Assembly: GCA_018873245.2 (NCBI GenBank)
Contig: JAEMBT020000005.1
Span: 13,258,001 to 13,322,000, forward strand
Direction: 5' to 3'
Source of the DNA: Archegozetes longisetosus
Taxonomy: Eukaryota > Arthropoda > Arachnida > Sarcoptiformes > Trhypochthoniidae
DNA: 64,000 bases
Shown here: positions 46,901 to 59,425 of the stretch, in pieces
Numbering within the stretch: position 1 is the stretch's first letter
How the letters are laid out: each line of letters opens with the position of its first letter
Notes under the pieces: generated by a model
Database searches by the model: none
The model's input: only the letters and a program-made list of their open reading frames with translations
Told to the model about the DNA's origin: nothing
Made by a program: the position numbers and the translations under genes

Positions 46901-49900
46901 ATTTTTGAAAACTTCTTTTGAGAAAATTTTTTCTGCTATTCTAATAATGATAATAAAGAAGAGCTATTTTCCCCCACTTTAACTCTGTTTCTCAAATCTC
47001 TCACTCTTTTGAAAGTAAGATTTCATGTCAAGGATTCAAATAAATTAAGTCCAACATCTACAAGATTAAGCCACTACTAGATCTACTTTTCATATGAATT
47101 GATTGATTGGCTCAATATATTTTTTGGATTTGATAGAAGAAATTTTGATTGTTTGCGATATAGTTCTCACGCAGTTCCTGGAATCAGGTTTAAGTGTCAT
47201 CAAGTAGGCTTTTGAATTCTTGGAGAAGTGCAAAAATTTCAGGGTTTGCATTATAAATGCAGTAAACATGTTGTTATCCTAAAAACGCTTATCAACACTG
47301 AAATCAAATTCAAATCAAACTTGAATTCAAAAAATAGAAGAAAAAATTTGTATTTCCAGTGATTTATACAAAAAACTATTGGATTCTAGGATAATATACA
47401 TTTCGAGCAGAAACTGAGATAAATATAACTAGTTTGAAAACTGGAATTTTGTAATAAATCTTCCGAATAAAGCCTGAATTTCTTAACTTTTTGAAAAATT
47501 CTTATGAAAGATTTTTCTTATAATTACGCCACCGTCTGATAGTAGAAAAGTTTAAATGCCTCATAAGAACGTTGCATTCCTCTGACTTTCAACTGCTGCT
47601 ACTATTTTCGTACCAAAAAGGAAAAGATTTTATTTTTCATGAAAAATAGTGAATTTGAAAGAGTTTTCTAAACTTGATTGCGATTCGAAGTAATGCACGC
47701 AAAACGTATTGAATAACTTATGAATACAATAGCATTGCATTCATTTAGTCATGAAGTATTCGAGATTTTTTTCAGACCATGAGTGCAACACGAGTACTAT
47801 TCTATGAAATTCTTCGATAGAGTGGATTGTTAGTCACGAAAAGAGCAAAGCTTGTGAACTCGAAAGTATATTTATGAGTCTAACGCACAAGTTGTGCAAT
47901 ATTTGCAATCAATGAGTTATGAATAAAGCAACCACATTTTGTTCCCACCTTAACTGGACAAAGTAACGAATGGGTTCCCCTTCTAGTTTTCATATTAAAT
48001 AATTAAATTCTTCATTACATTTAAAACCTTGAAACTGTTTATGACTACATTTTATTTCTTATTATATAATTACTGCACCGAAAAGTCTCTATATCAATAA
48101 TTATTTGCCTTAAATTAAAAGCTAGTTTCAAAAAGAATCTTCATATCAACTTAGAATTTACAGAAAAAGTCAAAAGTTTGACATAAAGTGATTGAAAATT
48201 GTAGTATAAATAAGATCATTTTCAAATTTAACTTAATATAAAATACATGACACTTATTTAACAAATTAGATAGTCACCAATAATACCTTCATAAAATTAA
48301 GGAGAGAAATGAAAAGCTTAAGCTTATGCTAATTTTAATTGATCATATTTTATTAATCGCTTGATAAACGGGTGCAAACACTTTGCAAATTTAGATCTAG
48401 ATACTTATGCGGACAATACATTAATTTGATTTGATTTAGATTTGACAAAATCTTTTGATCTTCAGAGAGTTTTGATTCTTCAAACTTGAAGGTGAACAAA
48501 ATTAAAACTACACTTAAGAGTTAGTTTACTGAAACTTGATCCAGATTGAAACTAGACGTGTGGTCATCCTAGTTAGAGACAACATTTAATAAAACTTTGC
48601 AAATTTTGATCATGCATTCTAAAAAGTAATATTTACATTGTTGTTCTAAATTTTTTTGTATTTGAGGAAAAATGCAAATACAGAAAGTATTTGCTTGAAA
48701 AATGAAACAATTGATTCAATTGTTGGATCAAATATTGAAATAGCATCTAATATCGAAACAAATATAAATTCATAAAAATGCATTTCATATTGCTTGACCA
48801 CTTATTTGCACAACAAATAAGTTATTCGCGCATTCTTAAGATCACTCGAAACTTCGCTGTCATTTAGGGATAAATCGAAAACCTTTCAAAGTATTGCTTA
48901 TATTTTATTCCACGTCAACACAAAGAAACTTTTGGAATAGGTATCTGATGCTGTTCAACAATTGGTAAATCTATTCTTATTTCATGCGAGAGTTAAAAAG
49001 TTAATTGTAATCTCTCTTATAAAACAGTATCAGATCTGAAAGTCTTCCTTTAAATAAGTCTTTTTATGTCTAAACGAAAAGTATTTTATGAAATGATTGT
49101 GACATAAATCAGACTTAGTTTTAGTAAACGTCAAAATAAAAACCAAAATTCACTAAAAATTGAATATTAATGAGCTAAAAGAGTTTTCCATACAATTAAT
49201 TAAAGTATAGATAATATGCTAATCAAAAAGCCTCTAAAGCTTTTTGTAGGATATATGCATTGGACACGTAAAAAGAGAAGTTAATCACAAATATTTCAAT
49301 AATACTATGATCAACTATGAGTAAGTCTATTACTCATAAAATGATTCATTTGAACAGATTTTAATAATTCTATTATAGAAAATGATTTCATGCATTAATG
49401 CAATTTTTTCTGATGAAAACATAGTTCTGATTCATGATTGCTATCGCGAGTTATTTTACGATTTCATAAACAATAGAATATGAATGACCCAAAAAGTAAT
49501 AGAAGTATCAAACATTTTCTTGTTTTGTGCTTTGAATAATAATATGTTTTCATACTCGAGCTCTAATTGAAATGTCAAATCCTTTGTGATGCTTTTAAAG
49601 GCTTTAATATATTGAAAGAGTGCACTACTCAATCTTCAAATCTAGAATTGAGATAATAAATGAAAAACTTAAATCAATGTAGTCCACAGAATTAGATTAA
49701 AACATCACAACTGAATATATCTTATAAGTTTTATTTGTAGCGAAATGCGTATAAACTTATAATGAATCTTACTTTTGCTCTTATGTACACAATTTTAATG
49801 AGAATCTGTAAAAATTTCTATCCGAGTAGAATGGTGCTTATTATAGCTAATTAAAGTTTAGTCGTTAAAATTAATTGTAATACATGAAAAAAATTCACAA

Positions 49901-52900
49901 ACAATAACAATAAGGCACTGTCATTTTATTTTACAGCCACCTAGATTTTGTTAATAACCCACAGTATTTTAATTTAACACATCCGTGGTCAAACGGAATA
50001 TTTGTTACAGAAACAAAAGATTAAAAATTCATTTTTCCTAAGATTCTATCAATAAGCGCACAAAGAACCAAAAAAATTTGCACCACTTTTTTGTTACACT
50101 ATAACAACAGCGAATTTTATTGTGTAATCTATTTTGATAAATATAGAGTAGAGCCTTCATAACTTATATATTTAATCTTTATTTATATACAAGTAAATCA
50201 ATATTCCTAAAGAACATTTATAAATGATCCCACAAATTGTTTGTTACAAATCAAAAATTTGTCAACTTTTTCCAATTTTTTTGGTTTGAAGAAAACTATT
50301 AACATTTTTTGGAGTAAGAGATAATGAAAAAAAGCTTAAGAATATTGCAATAGAGAAAATGACTTCTTCCTTATGATATTATACGTAACGAATAAAAAGT
50401 TGATGTATTCTACAATAATTCACTTTAATAGCACTTTATTTGAAAAGGCATGCAAATCATGATTTTGTTTCTGAAAAGCCGTAATAAGTGAACTTATTAT
50501 TTAATATTTGATTCTTACACAAAACTACAACTATTTCTCTGCATTTCATTTAAAAGTAACCGAAATAAATAGATAGCACGCAGTCATAAAATGATTCAAT
50601 CCATCATTTTTTCAGATTATCTCGAATGCAACGTAACTCTAAGCACGGAATATCAGTTTTTAACCGTTTGTATGTTTAGCTGAACAAATTGTAACTCTCA
50701 ATCCGTGCTGAAATTTTTGAAAAAATTCAATTAGAGAAATAGATGACACAATTTTGGCTCGCAAAACATTTTCAACTAATGAGTTACACTCATTATTGAG
50801 TCAACTCTCGTCAGGTCACTCGTTTATGCCATATTACTTGTGACTCGTACACTGATATGTCATTAAAAGCTAGACACAAGTTTATTTACATAATCATAGC
50901 AAAAATGGATTTGCCTTTTAAAAACTTAATGAAAAACAATCTAATTTTCTAATAGTTGGAGTGTTTTGAGAAATACGTAAAAGTGTAACTTTAATCGGCT
51001 GCCTCTACAGTAAAGTTACGTACAATAGAAGTTAAAACAAAAAAGAAGGAAGTACTTCTTATAACAGATACTATTTTAATGGACGACAATTTTTTCTCCA
51101 AACGAAAAATACTCTAATCTTCCTTAATGCTGATAGTTTTAACGGAACTTGATCATCAGTAGCTTTGCACTTATTATTGTACTTACTCTTGGCTTTAATA
51201 AGAAGTTAAATCCAATATTGAATTGAGACTAAGTTTTACTAATTTATTGCATGAGAAAAACCTTGTTCTTATTTAACACGAAACAAATATATAATGCTTT
51301 AACGATATTAAATCTTAATTATTTAAGAGAGAGATTCACTTAAGATTAAGACCAGATCTAACAACCAAGTTTAGTAGCAAGAATCCATCAAGCCTTCAGT
51401 TACAATTTTGGCATTTTTCACGAATAGGTAGGGAATAATTCAATTTAATGTTTCAAAAAAATTGGTTTACTCAGCACATTAACTAAATATATTATAGTTT
51501 TGAAGCCCATCAGTTCATCAAATGGTCTCACAAGAGTTAATCAAATAAATTGACGTCAACAAAATTTGATGAGTTAGTTATATAATTAACTGACAAGATA
51601 TACATGCGAGTCGTTCAAAATAGCTGTGCGAAAATCAAATCGCATAAAATTGAGTTTTTCAGCATATAATCAAAACCTAAATCAATTGGATTTTAAAGTT
51701 CGAGTTAAGATTAAAAATCTATGATCATGTCTAAAATTGCACAAGATATCGCGAAAATGTTTTATAACTATTGAATGTTAATTATGAATAGCTAGTGAAG
51801 TGGACACTAAAAGCTTCCGATCAATAATGATGTCGGAGTACGAAAAGTAATCTCTAATAGTATGTGAAATGTCTATTCATAGAAAGCTATAATGTATGAG
51901 AAGAACAATAGGATATATGCACGTCAATTATGGGCATTATATAGCTAACAAACTTATCTATTATTGATGTCTAATGATTATGTTTTGATAATATCACTGC
52001 TTATACAATATATTTTAATAGATTATGCCTGGAATTAAAACTCTTGGTTGAGGTATTTGTTCAAACGGATAGCTATGTGTAAAATGAAAGGTTATTAAAA
52101 GGTTACTTAAAGTCAACTAAAAGTTTCAATAATTAGCAGCATGAATGTTACCGAACTTTTGGGTCAGTCATTGTTACAATATTTGTTTTTTAAGCACTCA
52201 TAAAGTTTTGGAAAAATGTGTTCAAAATTTTTCGATTTCTTATCAAGAGTATGACGTATTTGACTTCTAAATCACGTTTAAAAATAAGTTTTATATGAGC
52301 TTTCCTGTAAAGGCCTAAAGAGCTTTTATCCATTTAGTAAATTAATAAAATTTGATTTACTTTTCAAATATAGATTTCATGAAATGCTAGTTTAATACAT
52401 AAATACATACCCAAAAACAGATTTACTAATGAAGTAAAATAAAAGCCATTAAATTGTAATTAACGTTTAGCAAAGTTTTGTACTAAAAATTGCTTAACCA
52501 GAATTCAATTCTCGCTCATTCCCTCCAATGAGAGATAAACATCAAACTAATTGCTGTACTGTTGAACTAGTAATCTATTCCCAAAAATAGTTATTTTTAA
52601 TTAACTAGGAGAAATTACTTAAATATTCTCATAAGTCTTAATAATTAATCGCTGTCTAAAAGTTAATTGTTTACTATAGTATTGAAGTTTATTCAAATTA
52701 ATTTATGGTAATAAAACTACTGATTCAGTACTGAGTATTCAAAAGGCAGTTCCAGATCATTATTTAAACTGAAATATTACATGTCTCCCACTCTAATGGA
52801 ATCTATCCCGCAATAAGAGTTATTCTCACAAGAACTAGAACTGTATTTCTTAAAATGATTAGAAGCTAAGTAACTATTTAAGTTCAGATCAGGCCTAGAG

Positions 52901-54316
52901 TAAACTGAAACTCGAGCCAATTTTCGCTCTAATTCTACTTTTATTGGACGCAAAAGTAATGAAAAACTTCGCGAACAAGTTTTTTAGCTTTATTTTCATT
53001 AGAGAAGTTTCCAAATTTCATATAATAGAGTAATGTATATGAAATAAGAAGAAAGTTTCTCTTATGTTATTATTTATATCAATATTTGATTCGTATGTTA
53101 TACATTTGGCACAAAAATATATTTATGCTTAACAAATGTTTCTGTAATATTTTTTATGACTTTCACTTTCATTTTTGTCCGTATTCCTTATTTCGACACT
53201 TTTATTTTCTCATATTAAAACTTATTAAACAATATCTGATTCAAAGTGGATAAATGAGTTTTCATTTGATTTGTTGATAACAATCAATTGAATGATCACT
53301 AATACGGAGACTTCAAGTCTGATATGAGGCATTAATGTGTGGTCAAAAGTGGAGCGCAACTCATGAAATCGCATTAGATATAAGAGCACTCACACAATCG
53401 TACAATAAGTAATAAACTCTAATTGATTGACTATGAAGTTGCGTATCAAAAACCACTATCTCATAGACCAAACCATATTTGATGTACTCAACACATAAAC
53501 TTGGCGCTTAGGAACTTTACTAAAGTTGTGGTCTTTTTCTAACCTTAAATTTTATTTGTTTAAATTGAGAGAGTACGTTATACTTGATATTTTTTTTACA
53601 AAGCTCTCAATGGGCTTAAATCAAACACATCTTAAGATTTGTCACATCGAGTTCATCTAATGATGATTTATAACATCTTGTTAGCGCTTTTGCCCCCTAA
53701 ATTGACATCTCATGACTGAAAACTACTTCAATCTAAGATTGACTAATCGTCACAAACTTAAATTCAAGTTTACAAAAATTTCTCTAGTAGATATCTATTC
53801 AAAGTTAAAAAAATGTCATCATGAGGACTATTTTTCAACCAATTTTCAAGCAATAAATCTAAAGGCGTTCCAAAAATGTGGAAAAAAATATATTGAACGT
53901 TATTGTGAAAACAGAAATGTCATCTATAATTACTATTGAGTAAGAACAAAGGAATCTAATCACAAAGACTAATATTTTGGTTTTCTATCGAGCAACAAAA
54001 GGGAAAATGCTTCAAAAACTTCAAAGAAAACAGATACAGACTTTGCAGTATTTTATAAGATTTTACATATTTTCGTATAACTCTTACCTCGTCTCTGCCG
54101 ATCAGATAATTTATGACCAAAATCACCATCAACTTTGAACAGCCGATTCTGATCCAGAACCTCATTCGCATTACAATTAGTGATAAATATCATGATTAAA
54201 AAGCAATAAATCGTGAATAGAAAATTCTTCTTCCAGATAACGGAAGATGATAGTATGATAATCGAAGCGGAAATACGACCAGAATAGGAATTACAAGATT
54301 TGATGAGATAACCCAT
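43994..54316 (-). CDS. Single-pass membrane protein with an EB module, four exons, 238 residues
   Basis: On the minus strand four exons join in frame to 239 codons. Exon 1 (54316-54088) has a hydrophobic core FLFTIYCFLIMIFITNCNA (about residues 38-56) and ends DRQRRG-like at GTAAGA. Exon 2 (46547-46371) is an EB-type module with six cysteines (VCSSDEDC...NTIC...KECAC...NTC), bounded by TTTACAG and GTAAGT. Exon 3 (44657-44522) is a NETPKQKLDG linker plus membrane helix MLPIMIVLGVMFVGMCVAL. Exon 4 (44168-43994) is a basic Ser/Asn/Pro-rich tail of 57 residues ending GSYVSIALES. Introns are phase 1, 1 and 2. EB modules occur in nematode and arthropod extracellular proteins; function is usually unknown. 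The RQRR at the end of exon 1 could be a furin-type site. The start methionine is uncertain: 35 residues precede the hydrophobic core, so an upstream exon may exist. Introns of 7.5, 1.7 and 0.35 kb could hide further exons. Confidence 0.65.
44980..45041 (+). repeat. Short tandem repeat, about 24-27 bp unit, 2.5 copies
   Basis: The unit TTTATTCGAGACAAGTCTA(GTA)GTC repeats twice, with a third truncated TTTATACGAGAG. It lies in intron 2 of the EB-module gene. Confidence 0.75.
46548..54087. other. Intron 1 of the EB-module gene, 7.5 kb, no repeat or gene seen apart from one possible exon
   Basis: Mostly A+T-rich with no named element. A possible minus-strand exon is listed at 52781-52840. A plus-strand ATG frame of 75 codons (53712-53939, with KKCHHEDYFSTN and LKAFQKCGKKYIERYCEN) has coding-like composition, but no other support. 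Confidence 0.35.
52781..52840 (-). other. Possible cysteine-containing exon inside intron 1
   Basis: Between AAATACAG and GTAATA the minus strand reads SSSCENNSYCGIDSIRVGD, with two cysteines spaced as in EB/EGF-like modules. Both ends are phase 2, whereas the flanking exons of the EB gene meet at phase 1, so it could only be included with partner exons I did not find. Confidence 0.2.
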
Positions 54317-54376
54317 GATTCTATTCCAGAAGTATCTATTTACAAACCAAATACAGTGATAGAAGTTTGCAACCAC

Positions 54377-55470
54377 TTGTCTCTAAATGATTTCAAAAGA
54401 TTCCAGTTTTTCTCTGAATAAAACTATAAAAACTTGTATCTCTTGACTTTAAAACTTTTCTGGCAAATTCTTAGATTGAATTCTTAACAGCAACACTTAT
54501 AGATAACTAATTATCAGAAACATAAAAGTTAGAGAAGTTTAGCGCAAAAACTTCGGGCTTTAGCTGTAATATCAAGACATGAATTAACTCTAAGTTGACT
54601 CTTATATTGAAAAGTATATCAATAGAGTTAAGTATTGGGATGTGACAAGTGATGCAAAGACATGACGAGACAATTTAATCTACTATTGACAAAGATATAG
54701 GACAAACACACATAAATACAAGCAATAGTGGACGCGAACTAAACAAAAGTTTTTCAACCAAACTTTTGTCTGTCGACAAACACAACTCAAAATCAAATGT
54801 GAAACAAAGATTTCCATTAGTAGAAGAGGTATTTTGGCGATGACTAGAGTGCACATCACATGCTATCGGCTTCACAATTGGTCCAAATCATGGTATATGT
54901 GTTGAGCATGCGATGCATGGTTTGCAAGAATAAAGTGGAATTATGAGAATATTTCTGTATATACGTTGCATTTAGTTTTTTATCGCTTTTGTTGGTTAAT
55001 TTATTGCTTTATTTTCTTAATTAAACTACTTTTAATGCCTGGAATCAATTAATTATTTATCATGAACTTCGGCGTAACTATAGACTCTCTCGGAATTATA
55101 GCTAAACTCATGCATATAATTTATTTTTACAGTTGGGTTCGAGAGTATTGTGAATTTCACTCTTATTTCAACGAGCATAAAGAGTGTTATGGTGTTTTAA
55201 TGATTTGACAGCAAAATCTCTAATTCGTGTAAAAAATATACACCTTGTAAATATTTTTCTTTTAAATTTGGAAAGCTTTGAAAATTAAATTGTAATTATT
55301 TAATAACCTGATGCTTGCTGTGTAATCTGAGAGATAAGAACGATTGTATGTAAACTGTAATAGAATTTTATTGAAGATATATATTGGAATATAACACTTT
55401 AAAGCTTTGTTGTTGGGACCACTTGTATAGAACTTATTGCGTGAGCCCAAAGAACAAAATGAAGCCTCAT
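54377..55470. other. Intergenic, upstream of the EB-module gene
   Basis: No gene is recognised. The promoter or a 5' exon of the minus-strand EB-module gene may lie here. The 66-codon minus frame at 54675-54875 is not supported. Confidence 0.3.
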
Positions 55471-56061
55471 CCTAGAAGGAAACTTTCAGATGTATCTCAA
55501 AAATTTGAACTTTCGATGGTTGCCAATTTAAAGATAATATCATAGCTTTAAAAATAATCACGGTAAAAAATGCTGAGTACTAATTTTTATATTAAATATA
55601 TTAGATCAAAGTCAGCATCTCTTGAGAGAGATTTACTCATTAAACGTTTTGACCTCTTATAGCATACTTTATAGCAAATATTTGCTATAAAAGTTGTTTA
55701 ACTTTTTACAAATATTCAAATTTTGTGTTAATTTAATAAGAGTTTTTAAATGTCTAATAAACAATTTTTAAAAAATATTTGCTTTAATTTTGATGTATAT
55801 GCAGAATGTTCGTTAATTCGTATCCTATGTTTGAGGACTTATAATTCTAAAACTAAATTATGGATTTTTAAGGAGTTAAAACGTTTAATGAGTGAATCTC
55901 TCCCAAGAAATGCTAAACTTTGATCCAATTTAATTAATATAAAAATTAGTACTCAGCATTTTTTTATCGTGATTAGATTTTAAGTTATGATATTATCTTT
56001 AAATTAGCAACCACTAAAAGTCAAAATTTCTGAGACAGATCTGAAAGTTTCCTTCTTAGTG
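55471..56061. mobile_element. Foldback element with about 190-bp inverted arms
   Basis: The left arm from about 55471 (GAAGGAAACTTTCAGATGTA) matches the complement of the right arm ending near 56061 (TCTGAAAGTTTCCTTC). The landmarks CACGGTAAAAAATGCTGAGTACTAATTTTTATATTAA and the GAGAGATTTACTCATTAAACG block are paired on the other side. Arms are mildly diverged; the centre is A+T-rich. There is no coding content. Confidence 0.8.
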
Positions 56062-57473
56062 AGCAGAGGATAAATAACTCTATCAATTCTGTACTGTGAA
56101 TAAGATAATTTCTAATTTTCAGATCTAAATACTTTCTTATTGATAAGTATGAACCTCCTTCTTCATATCAATCTTCGAATTATTAGAAGCGAAAATTTTG
56201 TCGAATGACTTAAAGATTTTGATAAATGCTAAAGAAGCCAATTGACTATTATTCAATCGATATGTATAATTTCATTTTTGTTATGACTAAAGCATTTGAT
56301 AAAATAATTTTTGATACCTTTCAAACGACGACACATTCAATCTTTAGAAATCTTATATTAAGTATGAGATGAAAACTGTTAAGATAGGTCTTCAAAATCT
56401 TTCTTTAGATGTCAAATTCTCTGACTTGGCGATCCACGAGTAGGCCATAAAAAGTAGTCTGAAAGCAATTGAAATAGAACAAAAGGAGGCCTGGGAGTCG
56501 TGTTCAACGTAAAGCTTGCAAACAGATATCAAATTGAACTGTAAATATAAGTTTGGTTCTACTGTTGAATTCGTGCTTATCTCAATCAATCTGATTAATG
56601 AGTGTAGTACAATAATAAACAAAATGAAAGTTGAAACATAGAACCATAATAACAATTCAGCAAAATATATGTATTGTAGTGGAATTAAATTCATTTTATA
56701 AAGAATTTCATCTAAATACTTTGTCAATTTATTTAACTCATTTAAATCAATGACTGTATGCATGACTCTTATGCAACGTTTATTTGTGATTTTTCAAATA
56801 TTTTAGATAAAGATATCTGATAACTTACTTTAAAGCTGTAATTTTAATAAAAATATCAAAAGCAAATTTATCTCAAAGTTATCTGAATAGTTAGTGAAGA
56901 CATAAGATAACTGATGGGTAGCAAAGATGAAAGTTAATTAATGGAAAATAGTAAACATGAATGCCATTAAATTTTTCAAAACTTTATGTTTAGGGAAATA
57001 GAGGCCTAAAAGAGAAGAATCAGTCATCAGATTTGTTGTTTATCTTTTATGATTGATATTCCACTTAATTTGTATGTTGTTGAACTTTGATGCTGAGCAA
57101 AATCAAAGTTTTCGCACTGTTTGCGTTGCCTTCTGGTTGAAGGAAGTCTTAAGTAAAGTTTATTTTCTGAATCGAATATCTTTTACGATCAATAAATTTA
57201 CATTCAGTTCTCTTTCGATAATAGAATGAATCACTTTTCTTGCTGGTAAGTTAGGAAAATAACTGGTAAATCATTCGTTATTCAGTTTTAAGATAAGAAA
57301 ATATTTGTTTTCATTCAGTTTCATAATTAAATAAATGGATAAAAATTCAGAAAAGACATTTTTATAAATTTTAGTTTTGAAGAAGTTTACAAAAATTGCT
57401 CATTTTTGGAAAATTCCTAAGAAATGCTCAGTTTTGTCAGCTTAATATTGATGTTATTCTACTACCAATATAG
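56062..57473. other. Intergenic; one hydrophobic minus-strand open frame of uncertain status
   Basis: The minus frame 56763-56392 (123 codons, true ATG) contains a strong hydrophobic stretch (LLLWFYVSTFILFIIVLHSL) and an acceptor-like ATATTTACAG before its last third. It could be a small membrane protein or include an exon of the neighbouring gene. No family is recognised. Confidence 0.3.
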
Positions 57474-59276
57474 TTAAACAATATTCACGACTGGAACATG
57501 ATAACTCTCGTAAACATGTCTGATATCAAATTTGCTGACCTGAAACAAACCATTATTTAATACAATGTTTTCGATTTCATTCTCTTGCTTTTACCAATTG
57601 TTTTGCACACATTAGGCTTGCCTCATCAGTTACTGTCACTAACTTTCCGGGATTTATTTTCTTGTAATCAAATTTTTTGCTGCCTGAAAGCAAGTAGTCA
57701 ATAATACAAACGTTCATTTATTTCAAATAATATTCTGTATTCTATAGAAAAACTTTCAAAATACCATTTTTTGAAAGTCAGGAAAGTTTTTAAGATAAGA
57801 GAGAAATAACGTTAATCAAGATAATCAATTATTTCTATTTTTAGCATGGTTATTGATTTGCAAAATGAATTTTATTCAAAATTTCTTTGCTTACGCACAA
57901 AATTCTTATTCATGGATCTTAAACACATCGATCAATTTGAGCGATGCACAAATATTAAGGGTGAAGCTATTTTTGAGTTAAAAAATATTACAACAAATTG
58001 TGATTAGGCTTAAGGCCTAGAATGTGGAACAAACACACCGTAAAATTGTGAAACAAGTCTTTTCTATTTCTAACATACATGCAATTCATGCATTGATTCT
58101 TAGAACAAAAAGATTTATTCTTACCCCAAATTCGATTTCCTGGTTCATAGAATTGTATTCTTGTTAACTATAATGCCAAAGAATAGATTGCAATTGGAAA
58201 AATCGGTTTTAAAACTTTATATAACTTTGTCATTCTTTAATCCATTGAAATTCTATATAGAATTCTATAGATTCACAACTTTTTTGAAGTATTTTCAAAG
58301 CCTTAGAAAAAGTTATTAGACTTTAATTCCTTGACTATAAGTCCCCAAATCTCATTTAAATGATTTATTTTTCTGCATACAATGCATTTTAATGACTCAT
58401 TTAATAGTCATTGAATTCCATTTGAATCCTAATAAATCCTAAGGATTTGCAAAACTAATGCATTCTATGATTATTATGACTACTCTTTAAATGAAATATG
58501 AACTATAGGAACACCAGAAGTTCTCTTCCATAGAAAATACAGAGTTCTAAACATGAGCTAGAGTTAGTTAATAAAATGTTTTTATGTGATTATCTTCACT
58601 AAATATAAAATTTATTAGTTCATATAATTTACTAAACAAGAGCTTGTTGTGGAATACAGATCAGAACTTTTGCCATAAGTACTCATTAGAATTAAAAATT
58701 GCTTTTTCTCACATAAAATCTGATATAATACTCATTACACGTCATTATTTAAGATATAATGAATTGACTCGTAATAAACATTACTAAAAACAATAAGCAA
58801 TGAATATCCTTCAGTTTACGTTATAGCTTCTTTTAGTTAACTAATTCCAGCTTATTAGATAGCTAAGACTAATTTTCAAAATACGAAGCATTCTAAGTTG
58901 AGTAAAATCTAATGAAATTGTTATTACATATCATTAAATAAGATGTAATTGATTGAACTTGGGTGAACGTTACTGGATAAAATTGAATGATATGTAATGG
59001 ACCCCGAAAAGAAACCGGTGATTTAATAGATAATATAATGTTAATAAATCGCCGGTTTCTTTTCGGAGTCCCTTATATATTAAGCTTTAGCTTGTTATTT
59101 TATATATTCTCTATAACCACAACTTTAAAAGCGAAATTGGATTAAATGTTCAAATGAAAATTGAATTAAACATGTGTTTTCAAGAATAAAAGATTTATTT
59201 GAAACTTTGATTTAAGTTCGAATGTAAAATTCAAAATTGTCGTACCGAAAATAGAGGCCAACAAACTTTCGACAAT
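57474..59276 (-). CDS. Tentative chain of four small exons, unrecognised extracellular-type protein, 3' end
   Basis: On the minus strand, four segments with splice-like borders keep a compatible frame: 59276-59246 (after CTGTTTTCAG, before GTACGA), 58167-58125 (LTRIQFYEPGNRIW, before GTAAGA), 57683-57595 (SKKFDYKKINPGKLVTV through TDEASLMCAKQL, after TTGCTTTCAG, before GTAAAA) and 57539-57474 (VSKFDIRHVYESYHVPVVNI then TAA, after TTTGTTTCAG). Phases 0, 1 and 0 agree at each junction. The last intron is 55 nt, close to others in this window. One or two cysteines and a strand-like composition suggest a fragment of an extracellular domain; a PAN/apple-like resemblance crossed my mind but is not supported by cysteine pattern. 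No upstream start was found. Confidence 0.3.
58997..59073. mobile_element. 77-bp mariner-type MITE consisting of little more than two TIRs
   Basis: GGACCCCGAAAAGAAACCGG at the left pairs with CCGGTTTCTTTTCGGAGTCC at the right, flanked by TA (58995-58996 and 59074-59075). About 18 bp separate the arms. The TIR resembles that of the mariner at 31083-31615 (CCGGAAAGAAACCGCGCATT against CCGAAAAGAAACCGGCGATT). Confidence 0.85.
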
Positions 59277-59359
59277 CTGAAAACAGGCTGTTATCAAAAT
59301 GATGATCCTTTTCCTCATGAACTTTTTCTTCTCTTTTTAAAGCTGTGCTTTTTCTTACA

Positions 59360-59363
<4 letters not shown>

Positions 59364-59424
<61 letters not shown>
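59364..59424 (+). repeat. (CT)n microsatellite, about 30 units
   Basis: A pure CT dinucleotide run of about 60 bp preceded by CACTCTT. It is the third GA/CT tract in the window. Confidence 0.97.

Positions 59425-59425
<1 letters not shown>

Noticed and set aside
46740..46982. 80-codon plus-strand frame
   Set aside because: Lies in the first intron of the EB-module gene on the opposite strand, hydrophobic/basic random composition.
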